Shown here in pieces: positions 35,081-44,607 of a stretch of DNA of 64,000 nucleotides (the stretch's first letter is position 1; the number at the start of each line of letters is the position of its first letter). The stretch lies in assembly GCA_903813345.2 (NCBI GenBank), contig CAIIXF020000005.1, forward strand, positions 5,239,375 through 5,303,374, read 5' to 3'. The notes under the pieces were generated by a model. The model had not been told where the DNA came from, searched no databases, and saw only the letters and a program-made list of their open reading frames with translations. The stretch comes from Owenia fusiformis. Lineage: Eukaryota; Annelida; Polychaeta; Sabellida; Oweniidae. Position numbers and translations under genes: made by a program.

Positions 35081-35116
35081 TATAAAAGTGAAAAGCAGAC
35101 TTGATTCATTCATTCA
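35081..35116 (+). promoter_or_regulatory. TATA-Inr core promoter of the ATPase gene
   Basis: TATAAAAG at 35081-35088. Initiator-like tcattc words follow at 35106 and 35110 and tcagtg at 35114, placing the start site about 27-35 bases downstream of the TATA box. The 5' UTR would be about 25-33 nt to ATG 35141. Confidence 0.6.
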
Positions 35117-35140
35117 GTGCAACCTCATCTACGTGGCAAC

Positions 35141-36571
35141 ATGGATTACATTTGCTCTTTGTGTTCTGGTACATTTGCCAGGAAGGATAGTCTTCTGAGA
35201 CATATGAAAAACATGCACAAAAAAGATGAGACTAATTTTGATCTTGACTCACCTATACAGTTCAGGCATCCCTTTACTAAAATTGTCGCAGGTCCGACTG
35301 GATGTGGAAAGACAACCTATGTTGTCGACCTTATCGATAGAGCTGAACAATTGATCAAACCACGGCCACAAAGGATAGTATGGTTCTTCAAACAATGGCA
35401 GCCTTTGTATGCAGAAATAAAGAGAAAACAGCCTCATATCGAGTTTGTTATGGGTCTTTGCGATGACTTGATGAACCCCGATTACTTCGATGAGAATGTG
35501 ACCAATTTGGTTGTGATAGATGACCTAATGGCGGACTTAAGCAAAGCAGTTACATTGCTATACACAGCTGGTTCTCATCACAAAAATATATCCATTATCA
35601 CGCTACAACAAAATATTTTCCCACCCAATGGAGAAAGCAGGACAATGAGCTTAAACAGCCATTACTTGGTATTATTCAAGAACCCGAGGGATCAACGACA
35701 GATAAGTGTTTTGGCATCTCAAATGTATCCTGGAAAGACATATACTTTGCTTGACATTTACAGACAAGCTACGGAAAATCCATTTGGTTACTTAGTGGTG
35801 GATCTGAAGCAAGAAACTGAAGATGGTTCGAGGCTGAAGCCTAATGCATTGCAGCAAGCTGCAGAAAGTGATCCATATACATCATTTCAACATTTTTATA
35901 ACACTGCAGGAAGCTCCACTGCTCAACAAAGGCAAGATATGACGGAATTCCGACCAAATACTATTGTTCAACCAAGTCAGATGGTGGCTACGTATCCAGA
36001 TCCAATGGGTGATGTTACTCTAAGAAACCCCTCCATTTTGCATCTCCCCCATTGTAAAGACTGTGGCACAGTGTTGATTACCACAAAACATACAGACATA
36101 CATCAAAAATATTGCCAATATGGAGATACTGATAAGAATAAACCCCATGCTGAAGATTTGAAGGAAAATTATACATTTTCTACTCTGAAGCAGAATGTGT
36201 TGGATGGATTGAAAAAAGAAGCTGACATTTTATATGAAAAATACACTAACAAGGGATTACCGAAGAAAGAAATCACTCAAAAGCTTAAAGCAAAACTTTA
36301 TCCCAAAGCAAAATCTGAGTTTTTAAATGATTATGGTGAAATTCTGAGGTTATTCATTAAAGTCAAAGATGCTGATTTACATCGAGAAATTGTAGAAGAA
36401 ATTGAATTCTTAATTGATCAAGACATATCTCTGTCGAGAGCCATCAGAAAAACTTTGGCCAAATATTCTTATATCGCTGATGAAATGTTTAACGATGAAG
36501 AGTCGATTGACGGAAGTGATTTCGAAGATGCAGATACATCTAGTGAGATGGAAGAAGAAGAACGTAGTTAG
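35141..36571 (+). CDS. C2H2-finger P-loop ATPase, viral DNA-packaging type (A32/FtsK-HerA-like)
   Basis: 476 aa from ATG 35141; the in-frame GTG upstream is not a eukaryotic start. Residues 4-24 form a C2H2 finger (C-x2-C-x12-H-x4-H). Walker A is GPTGCGKTT (~residue 50), Walker B is LVVIDDLM (~128). SLNSHYLVLFKNPRDQRQ follows, where packaging ATPases have sensor and arginine-finger elements, then GYLVVDLK. A second Cys/His cluster (CKDCG...H...H...C) is at ~305-325. The tail is acidic (SEMEEEE). The layout resembles ATPases of Polintons and adintoviruses that pump DNA into capsids, but these are usually shorter and lack fingers. The packaging role is inferred from the family; a DNA translocase for transposition is another option. 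The frame is intact. Confidence 0.65.
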   Translation: MDYICSLCSGTFARKDSLLRHMKNMHKKDETNFDLDSPIQFRHPFTKIVAGPTGCGKTTYVVDLIDRAEQLIKPRPQRIVWFFKQWQPLYAEIKRKQPHIEFVMGLCDDLMNPDYFDENVTNLVVIDDLMADLSKAVTLLYTAGSHHKNISIITLQQNIFPPNGESRTMSLNSHYLVLFKNPRDQRQISVLASQMYPGKTYTLLDIYRQATENPFGYLVVDLKQETEDGSRLKPNALQQAAESDPYTSFQHFYNTAGSSTAQQRQDMTEFRPNTIVQPSQMVATYPDPMGDVTLRNPSILHLPHCKDCGTVLITTKHTDIHQKYCQYGDTDKNKPHAEDLKENYTFSTLKQNVLDGLKKEADILYEKYTNKGLPKKEITQKLKAKLYPKAKSEFLNDYGEILRLFIKVKDADLHREIVEEIEFLIDQDISLSRAIRKTLAKYSYIADEMFNDEESIDGSDFEDADTSSEMEEEERS

Positions 36572-36596
36572 ATTTTATGAATGAATGTTTGATGAG

Positions 36597-36630
36597 TATA
36601 TAAAGGGAAACCTTGGACATTAGCATCAGA
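36597..36630 (+). promoter_or_regulatory. TATA-Inr core promoter of the small basic gene
   Basis: tatataaag at 36597-36605 with an initiator-like tcagat at 36626-36631, about 29 bases from the TATA to the expected +1. It starts only 26 bases after the ATPase stop codon, a virus-like compactness. Confidence 0.6.
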
Positions 36631-36657
36631 TGTTTGATAGAAAAGGAAGAAGCAACA

Positions 36658-37053
36658 ATGCCTAAGATAGTGCCTTATGTGGACAACCCAGAAGTGTGGA
36701 AGAAGTTTATACGGGCCCAAGTAGAAGGCAGAGTCATCGAACATGCTGGATATGGTAAACGAGGAAAACTCAAGTGGGTACCAGTGTCATCAGTCCGTGA
36801 ACCGATTGTTCAACACGTCAGTCCCACTGAAGCTGTTTATCAGAGAGCCAAGGCAGAAATTGACAAGCAGCAGAAAGAAATGGGGGAACGGGATAGGCCA
36901 CCCAAGAGAGTTTACAGACAAATGAGTGACAATGATTCCTTTGACCACACCTCCAATGGAAATGTGATGAATAGACTTTTTAAAAAACCTAAGAAAAAGA
37001 GGGATGTTATGGTGTATTCTGGCCCTCCTGGAAAACGTCAACACAGACAGTAA
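36658..37053 (+). CDS. Small basic protein with nuclear-localisation-like tail
   Basis: 131 aa from ATG 36658 (context aacaATGcc), 86 nt after the ATPase stop. The N-terminus is MPKIVPYVDNPEVWKKFI, the middle is charged (GYGKRGKLKW), and a Gln/Lys/Glu-rich probable helix follows (~65-85). The tail KKPKKKRDVMVYSGPPGKR is a strong basic nuclear-localisation-like cluster. I do not recognise the family. Position beside a packaging-type ATPase would fit a nucleic-acid-binding core or minor structural protein, but nothing proves it. Promoter at 36597 and poly(A) signal AATAAA at 37110-37115. Confidence 0.6.
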   Translation: MPKIVPYVDNPEVWKKFIRAQVEGRVIEHAGYGKRGKLKWVPVSSVREPIVQHVSPTEAVYQRAKAEIDKQQKEMGERDRPPKRVYRQMSDNDSFDHTSNGNVMNRLFKKPKKKRDVMVYSGPPGKRQHRQ

Positions 37054-37109
37054 ATCCATCATCCACAAGGGACTATGAAATAATTTGTATAAATGAAAAT
37101 ATGTATATT

Positions 37110-37115
37110 AATAAA
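37110..37115 (+). terminator. Poly(A) signal of the 2.4-kb unit
   Basis: AATAAA 57 nt after the stop of the small basic gene. None is evident between the two genes, so both transcripts may share this 3' end. Confidence 0.6.
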
Positions 37116-37180
37116 CTACTATAGCACTAAAATGCATTTTTATTGTTGTTGGGGTTGTTATTGTCGATAGTTGTGCCACT

Positions 37181-37304
37181 GGGGCGGCGGCGGTGGTGGC
37201 GGCGGTGGTGGTGGCGGTGGTGGTGGAGGTGGCGGCGGCGGCGGTGGTGGCGGCGGTGGCGGTGGAGGTGGCGGCGGTGGTGGGGTCAAAGAGTGCAACA
37301 ATCT
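37181..37304. repeat. Right TIR, GGN repeat
   Basis: ggcggtgg-type triplets followed by gggtcaaagagtgcaacaat and ct, the inverse of 34924-35066. Confidence 0.85.
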
Positions 37305-37489
37305 GATCTGATTGATTGAATTGGTTCAGCAGCTCATTTGCATATACACTTTTATTGGTCGAAAATGTTCTGCTGTAAAACTGTTAATGTTAGCATTTTT
37401 TATCTTGTGGCGGTTTATATATTTTTTTAGTGGCCTGTTAAATTAACAGATGCCTATTAAAGCGTGTTATAGTGGATGGGTGTCTATTT

Positions 37490-37870
37490 TGTGAAAATGC
37501 CCTAAACTCCAAAAATTAGCAGAAATCGATCAAGCGTAACTGAAATCACTCAACCAGGACGACTGAAAAAATACTCTTAAATGACTTAGGAGTAAGAATC
37601 AAGTGATCGTTTGGTGAAAGAATGCCTCAAACTCCAGAAATCACTCTAGCGTGAAGATTGTAAAAATGCTCTTAAATGTATCGGGAGTAAGAATACAGTG
37701 TCCATTTGGTGATTAAATACCTCAAACTCAAGAAATAAGCGAAAGTCACTCAAGCGTGAAGATTGGAAAAATATTCTAAAATGACTCAGGAGTAAGAATC
37801 GTTTGGAGAAAAAATTAGCACAAATTGATCAACTTGACAATTTAAAAATTTTCTAAAATAACTCATGAGA
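37490..37870. repeat. Three tandem ~118-bp units
   Basis: Units share 'cctcaaactc.agaaat', 'tcactca.gcgtgaagattg' and 'gactcaggagtaagaatc'. Degenerate. Non-coding. Confidence 0.65.
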
Positions 37871-37949
37871 CTTTTTGGTTATAAATATTCAATACCTGTC
37901 TGAACTTGTTAAATTGTGCAGAAATTCTCCTCTGTTGAGTGATTTTCTT

Positions 37950-38160
37950 TTATCTGATTGGATGAGAATATACCGCAACCCGATTGGTTAAAAAAACTAT
38001 TCTGAAACTCTAAACATAATTGGTTAAAATAATCCAAACATACTGTGCCCTGATTGGTTAAAATGATGCTGCAAGTCAAAACCTGTTTGGTTAAAAAATA
38101 CTGTACTCTGATAGGTTAACATAATTCTGCAAGTTAAAACCTGTTTGGTTGAAATGGTTC
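37950..38160. repeat. Short repeats around 'gattggttaaaa'
   Basis: At least five copies of 'ttggttaaaa' spaced 30-45 bases, with CCAAT-box-like 'attgg' cores. They lead directly into the longer tandem array. Confidence 0.55.
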
Positions 38161-39030
38161 TGCAGTTATCTTTTTCACAGTTTTATCAGTTCGTTATCCA
38201 CCTTTGGCCTATAATCACGAAACATCCATGAAGTAGATAAAATAGCTTATCACATAGTCACCAGGTTACCTTAACAGTGTTTGTTTGATTATCTTATCAC
38301 TTATCAGAAACCCTTGCACCAATTATCAGTAACCTCTGACCAGTGATATAAAGTGACATGATGGTTCTGAAGCATATGCAACATATGAATTATGTGTCAA
38401 ATATAATTGGACAAATTGGTATATTGCAGCCATGTGATTGGTCGAAATTGTTCTGCAGTTATCTTTTTCACTTTTTTATCAGTTTGTTATCCACCTCTGA
38501 CCTATAACCATGAAACATCCACGAAGTAGACAAGATAGCTTATCACATAGTCACCAGGTTACCTTAACAGTGTTTGTTTGAATATCTTATCAGTTATCAG
38601 AAACCCTTGATCTTGCACCAATTATCAGTAACCTTTGACCAGTGATATAAAGTGGCATGATGGTTCTACAGCTTATACAACCTATGAAGTATGTGTCAAA
38701 TATAATTGGTCAAATTGATATATTACAGCCATGTGATTGGTCGAAATTGTTCTGAAGTTATCTTTTTCACTGTTTTATCAGTTTGTTATCAACCTTTGAC
38801 GTATAACCATGAAACATCCATGAAGTAGACAAGATTACTTATCACATAGTCACCAGGTTACCTTAACAGTGTTTGTTTGATTATCTTATCAATTGAGCTC
38901 TCTCTTATCGATTATCAGTAACCTTTGACCAGTTATATCAGAAACCATGGTAGTTATCTTTTTCACTGTCTTATCAGTTTATTATCTCTCTCTTATCAAT
39001 TATCAGAAACCTTTGACCAGTTATATCAGT
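38157..39030. repeat. ~295-bp tandem array rich in TTATCA words
   Basis: Unit starts 'gttctg.agttatctttttca' recur at ~38157, ~38449 and ~38750, with a truncated unit at ~38952. Each unit has many TTATCA/TGATAA (GATA-type) words, 'caccaggttaccttaacagt', and 'atataaagtg'. No coding frame. Confidence 0.7.
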
Positions 39031-39039
39031 AACCAGGTG

Positions 39040-39175
39040 ACCTATGACGTCACTTCCACTTCCGGTGCATCATCTTACCACGTGATGTATGACGTCACTT
39101 CCGGTGGAAGTGGAACGTGGAACTTCCGGTGGAACGTGGAACGCAGGTGCAGGTGCAGGTTGCAGGTCGAAATGG
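39040..39175. promoter_or_regulatory. CRE/ETS/E-box cluster
   Basis: TGACGTCA at 39045-39052 and 39090-39097, three CTTCCGGT-type ETS words in both spacings, CACGTG near 39079, then gcaggtgcaggtgcagg. The density is far above the surroundings. It could be a promoter without a recognised gene, or a degenerate short tandem repeat ('cttccggtggaa.gtggaac'). Confidence 0.45.
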
Positions 39176-39940
39176 ACGCCATATACTACTTACCATTATT
39201 CACAATTGTTTTTTCCCTGGACTATTGTGATTTGATATTTGATGCTTAAGAAGCTATAGAAGACAAATGGTATATAAATAGCAATATATGACAAACCTTT
39301 AAAGAGCCTAATGTCTGCAACCTTTTTATAACAGACTTTCAATTAAATGCCCATTATAACACATAGTCGCAATGGTGGAGGGATTTGGATATTTGGAATT
39401 CCCCCGGCGATTTATTATTACTTATCTGTTTTCAATATTGTTGGTATTTTGCAAGCCTTTAATATTCAATTTGCACTTCAAAAAAGTATTGTTATTCGAA
39501 AGGTAAGTCAAAAGGGTCAAATCGAGGTCAACATGACATTTTGTGATAAATTGTTAATGTGCGAAAGTACGAAATAGTAGTACAGGTATGTTCCAAACGT
39601 AACGAGGCTGTTTTATCAATGTTCTACGAATCTAGATTTTATATCACTCGAAACAATGCATAGCCCTTGGTGAGGGGGGGAATTACAGACATCTAACATA
39701 GCGTTTTAGTTATGTATAATCATTAATCAAATCAAATAATACTAATAAGTCCACCTTTCTGATTACATTTTGTCCGTGTATTTCTCTAGACTTATTTACT
39801 TATGATACAACAACAAATTAACTTCACTTGCGTCAGCCCATCATCTCCTTGCAAATATAAGTGTATTCATGTTCGACGGGGAATAAGAATTTGTTTACCC
39901 GCACCCCTGATCATTATCAAGCCCCCTCTAGATATCAGGC
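39176..39940. other. No gene recognised
   Basis: AT-rich. Open frames of up to 100 codons start in the repeat array and show no recognisable domain. Confidence 0.35.
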
Positions 39941-39944
39941 CCGT

Positions 39945-40157
39945 CACAGGCACGTAGCCAGGGGGGTTCGATGGGTTCGATTTACCCCCCCCCCCCCCCC
40001 TTGCAAAAAATCTTTCAAAATCATGCGGTTTTCACCATTCTGAACACGTTTTAGGTGATTTTGGCCATTTTTGGACCAAAATTGGCACAAGTAAACCCCC
40101 CTTGGAATTTTTCGAGAAGTGAACCTCCCATGGCAAATCCTGGCTACGGGCCTGCGT
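39945..40157. mobile_element. Short MITE with ends 'aggcacgtagccagg'
   Basis: 'ggcacgtagccagg' (39950) is mirrored by 'cctggctacgggcctg' (40139). C-runs lie inside. Related words ('gcgcccccat', 'gggcgcagccag') appear in the 11259-15733 element. No target duplication determined. Confidence 0.5.
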
Positions 40158-41200
40158 CATACTGTATGGCTAAAACTCCGGGCTTTCGCTAGAGAGGCGT
40201 GCCTCAGAATACCCATGACCCGGAGGTTAACTTAAAAGTAACGCAAGGTAGATAAAATTGTATTTAAGGGAGAACTACTGGACAGTAGGCCCCTGGCTTA
40301 GTCAAAATAATTGTATATGGTATCCAAACCAAGCTGCACGGCTTCTCGCCATGCATTTTGTCACCGCTCTACCACTCCGTTGCCACCATTCTCACGATTT
40401 GAACTGTCATATGATATATAATATTGAGTTTATTATTTTGCGATTATTGATGAAGCTTTTAGAGAACCCTTATACATTATTATCGTTTACTCTGGAGTTC
40501 AGATGGTAAAAGAAGCAACGGATGAACTCCCTTCTTTTGATAAGCTAAAACTATTGAAAGGATAATTGCTATTGTTATAATTGCTATTACCAGTGAAAAT
40601 TCAAATTCACTAATGATGATTGATAATTTAGCTACAAGCCCCGCCATGAGTTTGTGACTTTTGGCTGAAATAGAGGGGAATAGTCTGGAGGCAAGATTTT
40701 TTGATTGCCGTACTTACCGTACTTGTTTTCAGGCATCATGCTATTTCCATGAGTGAGTGTCAAATTTTAAGACCCATTTTCCTTCTTTTCCTTAAGTTCC
40801 CATGTGAATTTTAAATACAATTTGCAAATGCATCCTAAAATCTGATTATGTTAATGCTCATCCCCCTTCCTCCAATGTGATGCCTGTCTACTATAATTTC
40901 AAATGTGCAAGGAAAACAGTTTAAATGGGATGAAATGTATCTCAAATCAGTCTCAAATACTATGGCTGGTGGCTTCAAAATTGATAAACAACTTTCGAAA
41001 CCATATTTTTAGATGTACTTTTACATGTAGATTTCAAATATGACATCGCTTTGACTGAATTTTGAATATTTAATGAGGTAAATCAAGATTGTTTATACTC
41101 GTATCTAGTCTATTATTTGGTTCTACACGTTCCTTCCTCATTGACATGGTGACTCTTTGACCTAATAACGTGTCCATTTCCTTAATATTGTATATTCAAA
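40158..41200. other. No gene recognised
   Basis: AT-rich, without credible exons. Confidence 0.35.
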
Positions 41201-41254
41201 CAGGGAGAGTTAGTTCAATATAGAAGGAGTTCCATAGTCAGGATCCAGGTGTAA

Positions 41255-41575
41255 AAGGGTAGGAGGTCCTCTCAAATTATGGTCCCACTCTCCATTGATT
41301 TATATGGTGACCTCAATACAACTCTTTCCCTGATTATCTTATACGCAATCAGGGCCAGTAAGGGCCGTTAAGAAAGGGGACCATAATCTCTGGGGGACCA
41401 TCATTTGTAAAAGGGTAGGAGGTCCTATCAAATTATGGTCCTACTTTCCATTGATTTATATGGTGACCTAAACACAACTATTTCCCTTATCATCGTATCC
41501 ACAATCAGGGCCAGCAAGGGCCTTTAGGAAAGGGGACCATAATCCCCAGGGGACCATAATTTCTTTTACACCGGG
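41255..41575. repeat. ~155-bp tandem duplication
   Basis: 'aaaagggtaggaggtcct' and 'attgatttatatggtgacct' occur at ~41252 and ~41408, each followed by 'aatcagggccag.aagggcc' and 'ggggaccataatc'. Two copies. Non-coding. Confidence 0.75.
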
Positions 41576-42150
41576 ATTAGAAAAACTCTCCGAATCCGAA
41601 TCATATATTTGAAAACGAAGAATACAATGCCCCAGGTACAATGGCCCGTGCCGTGTATTCACCATTTACTCTCAATCCTGATTATCTATCAATGTCTCCA
41701 GTGAGTTTGCTTCTGTGTGCCTCTCCAAGTAACAAATCTAAATGCATACTCTACATATATCGCCCAATGTGGGCCCGGAACTTGAAAAACAGACGTAGAC
41801 TTCGACAGTGCAAGGGGGGGGGGACTATAATGTAGTAACTTTTGGTTTTGTAAAATAGCTGAAATCGTTTGTGACAAATATTAAATACGCAAATAGAGGC
41901 AGGTTTTAGAAATGAGACTAGAGGCAAAGAATAATTATAATCATAAAATCTAAAGTAATTCCTCGATGATCTCTTCTGTAATCAAGGTGGTTTTGGTACA
42001 CTTCCGCAGTTATAAAAACAAAGACATAGACTAAGTAATTAATAACTAAGTAATTAATAAATCTCAAATAAGCCCCGATTCATCTGCCAGCGCCCTGCCG
42101 ATTGAGTATTTTGTTCAGAAATGAATGCAATTCTGAACAAAAATAGAGCA
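41576..42150. other. Repeat relics before the right TIR
   Basis: Bases 42085-42145 are a truncated relative of the palindromic units at 8158-8485 ('gccgattgagtattttgttc'). The rest is unrecognised. Confidence 0.4.
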
Positions 42151-42754
42151 ATGACCTGATCGCATAGATGGGCAATATTCTAACCATTGGAATTTACAAG
42201 GGACATGTAACGCTCTATCGGTGACGTTCTAGGAGAAGATTTAAAACTTTAGATCCTTGTAATAATAGATGTAACACACATGTATAAAGATTCCTGAATT
42301 ATGTTTTTGCTATTGCCCCGAACCGGTCCGTCTTCTCGCTGCAAGCAGGAGGAAATTCTTTGTCACAAAGTTTGGCATTTTTTATAAAATCAAACGCGCG
42401 TCATTGAAACTCATAATATGTAAATAGCATGTCAGTTACATCATACCTTGATGGGGAAAAATAGATCTTATATGTTAGAAGTACTAAATAAAAGTTATCG
42501 TGAAAATGAGACAGTCGTTCTCGAGAGAAAAGAGCATAAATGCGCATTTCTAGAGTTTTGGTCCGTTTAAAAATCTGTAAAAAATTGGGGTACTTAAAAG
42601 CATCGGGAGGCATCATATATTTTAAATTAGACACGAGGAAGTCAATATTGAGCAAGTTATGGCTGTTTTAAATTCAAATAAAACCGCTAACCCGTGCCGG
42701 TCCAGCTTTTGACCCGTGCCGGTCAATTTTCGTTAGCTGCGTATACCAAGGGTG
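42151..42754 (-). repeat. Right TIR of the 16.4-kb insertion
   Basis: Inverse of 26384-26999; ends ...agctgcgtataccaagggtg followed by ATAAT (42755-42759). Confidence 0.8.
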
Positions 42755-42759
42755 ATAAT

Positions 42760-43280
42760 GATGAAGGCTTTTTATCCGAAAGACCTTGAATCCTAAGTTA
42801 AGTTGCACGATTTTTTAAAAATAAACATGTCCTGAAAAGAATTAATACAGAATTAACTAACATGGGTAAATGAATAATATATCGTATACACAGTATATAT
42901 ATGCAGTTTGAATTCGAATTTTGTAGTCACGACATAGGGAGTATCGGTATCGAAGTTGCATCCTGGGAGCCAATCCTCCTTGGTCCAGGATGGAAAAACC
43001 AAAAAGCTTACCGTAAATGTGACTGATAAATCTCAATCTTTGACAAACTTCAATGGTAAAATCATTCAAACTTATTTAACATGATTTCTCTGAAGTTAAT
43101 GAATATACATGCTTAATCTTGGTAGGCTTACGCAATCGTGCATAAATAGACAAAATTATTCTTACCCCGTTTCACGGACATACTTGCGCAGATTTTTATC
43201 GCCTCCACTCAGGAGATTGATATTGCAAGTGATTTTGGACCATCATATCTTTCACCATTAGTACTTTCTGGCCATAAATA
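42760..43280 (+). other. Intron flank right of the 16.4-kb insertion
   Basis: 42760-42835 matches 15828-15895 ('gatgaaggctttttatccga') and 42840-42885 matches 16325-16372. No coding sequence seen; bases 42900-43280 are unrecognised. Confidence 0.6.
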
Positions 43281-43284
43281 GAGT

Positions 43285-43975
43285 ATTTTTTATAAGAACA
43301 ATGTGTTTTCTTTGAAGTTTTCTGTTTTCTCCTGTTTTTAAAGATAATCTGTTTTCTCATGCTTTTAAAATAAATTGTTTTCTCCTGTTTTTAAAGAAAA
43401 TCTCCTGTTAAGACTGAAAATCTCCTGTTTTCTCCTGTTTTTTAGATGGTAACTTGTTTTCTAAAAGAAACCTCCCGTTTTCTCCTGTTTTTTAAAAGAA
43501 GTCTCCTGTTTTCTCCTGTTTTTTAAAGAAAATCTCCTGTTTAGACTGAAAATCTCCTGTTTTCTCCTGTTTTTTAGATGGTAACTTGTTTTCTAAAAGA
43601 AACCTCCCGTTTTCTCCTGTTTTTTAAAAGAAGTCTCCTGTTTTCTCCTGTTTTTTAAAGAAAATCTCCTGTTTAGACTGAAAGTCTCTTGTTTTCTCCT
43701 GTTTTTAGATGGTAACTTGTTTTCTAAAAGAAACCTCCTGTTTTCTCCTGTTTTTTAAGAAAATCTCCTGTTTAGACTGAAAATCTCCTGTTTTCTCCTG
43801 TTTTTTAGATGGTAACTTGTTTTCTAAAAGAAACCTCCTGTTTTTTAAAAGAAGTCTCCTGTTTTCTCCTGTTTTTTCAGTAAAAGTCCCCTGTTTTTCT
43901 CCTGTTTTTTGCAAAATATCTCCTGGATTCTCCTGTTTTTTTTTAAAAAACTCCTGTTTTTTTTCTCTGAGAGGT
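43285..43975. repeat. Higher-order tandem repeat of 'tttctcctgtttttt'
   Basis: Short CT/T-rich units (~20 bp, 'gttttctcctgtttttta') are organised in a larger period. 'gatggtaacttgttttctaa' recurs at ~43445, 43577, 43708 and 43808, so spacing is about 132, 131 and 100. One strand is almost free of C outside 'tcctg'. It lies in the long intron of copy IV, beside a truncated 16374-type element end. Confidence 0.75.
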
Positions 43976-44025
43976 TGGCAGGTATGCGTATATATTGTAC
44001 ACATTTTCAGTAAATTTGGTTTATC

Positions 44026-44400
44026 AGTTGCCGAGATAATAATTGTCAAAAAGTGTCTCATTTTTGGGACATCTGATATACTTTCAAATAAAGTGAAAGT
44101 TTGGGAAACACTAAATTGTGGCAGAACTCACTAGCGGATCCTGAAGCTAACAAGAGGGGGGAGGGGCACATTTCAAATCAGATAATAATCCGGGCCCCTA
44201 AATCCCCAAATTTGGCCAACATTTCGAAAAATAAGACCCATTCTTTGATACGTTGGCCAAAAAGGCTAAAAAAGGGCAAGTCATGACCGAAAGCCCACTA
44301 ATTTTTCTGGACCCACCTAAGGGCCAGTGGAACTCGTAGGAACTACTTATATCAACGGGCTATTGTTGAATGAAGGAATACACTGGTTTAACTAGGATCT
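44026..44400 (+). other. Intron sequence matching 17728-18130
   Basis: 44030-44085 is the right end of the TIR element family of 16374-17774; 44086-44400 is the intron duplicate of copy III. Confidence 0.65.
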
Positions 44401-44607
44401 TTTTGGAGATGATATATTTGAGCTGATATAGGTAAAGGATATATTGGGGTTTCAATTGTAAAGATGTCTTCCAGTTTTGTCATTTCTATGCCTGCCTTTA
44501 AACAAATGCACACGTTGTAGCATATTATAAACCATGGGATTGCATGTCCTTTTACAAACATGAGATTTATCAACAATCTTCACATCTTTGCGTATTCTAA
44601 TTTGCAG

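Larger units (their letters stand above)
34924..37304. mobile_element. 2.4-kb unit with GGN-repeat TIRs carrying an ATPase gene
   Basis: The left end agattgttgcactctttgac continues into a CCN (ccaccgccg) tract to ~35066. The right end, from ~37181, is the exact inverse for at least ~70 bases and similar for ~125. Between them are two plus-strand genes with separate core promoters and one poly(A) signal. Termini are 5'-AG...CT-3'. No convincing target duplication was found (left gaaatg, right gatctg; a 3-bp TGA is possible). Content suggests a virus-derived or satellite-like mobile unit, perhaps a stripped Polinton/adintovirus relative. It lies inside the 16.4-kb insertion. Confidence 0.75.
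26384..42754. mobile_element. 16.4-kb insertion with ~0.6-kb TIRs and 5-bp target duplication
   Basis: Left arm 26384-26999 and right arm 42151-42754 are inverse copies (outer end CACCCTTGGTATACGCAGCT). ATAAT lies on both sides (26379-26383, 42755-42759). In copy III, flanks like the two outer sides are contiguous at ~15815-15840. A single event thus separated this intron. Contents: the LINE at 27857-32536, a zinc-finger frame at 33998, an exon-like segment at 34198, the 2.4-kb ATPase unit, and tandem repeats. Size and TIRs recall Polintons, but no DNA polymerase, integrase or capsid frame is seen. Alternative: a short fold-back element later filled by nested insertions. Confidence 0.7.

Noticed and set aside
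34891-35109. 72-codon minus-strand frame rich in Trp and Arg
   Set aside because: It is only the translation of the CCN repeat forming the left TIR of the 2.4-kb unit.
37490-38960. Repeat-spacer appearance suggesting a CRISPR array
   Set aside because: Units are long, degenerate and adjacent without unique spacers, and the DNA is eukaryotic.
38947-39249. 100-codon frame over the TTATCA array and CRE/ETS cluster
   Set aside because: It translates tandem-repeat sequence and shows no domain or promoter-linked start.
39965-39985. 'ggttcgatgggttcgat' as a tRNA T-loop
   Set aside because: No cloverleaf could be drawn around it; it is part of a short MITE with C-runs.
26384-42754. Calling the whole insertion a Polinton/Maverick
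   Set aside because: No polymerase B, integrase, protease or capsid frame is present, and the ends do not fit the AG plus 6-bp rule.
43705-44061. 118-codon frame of Lys/Glu/Asn repeats on the minus strand
   Set aside because: It is a translation of the 'tctcctgtttttt' higher-order repeat.
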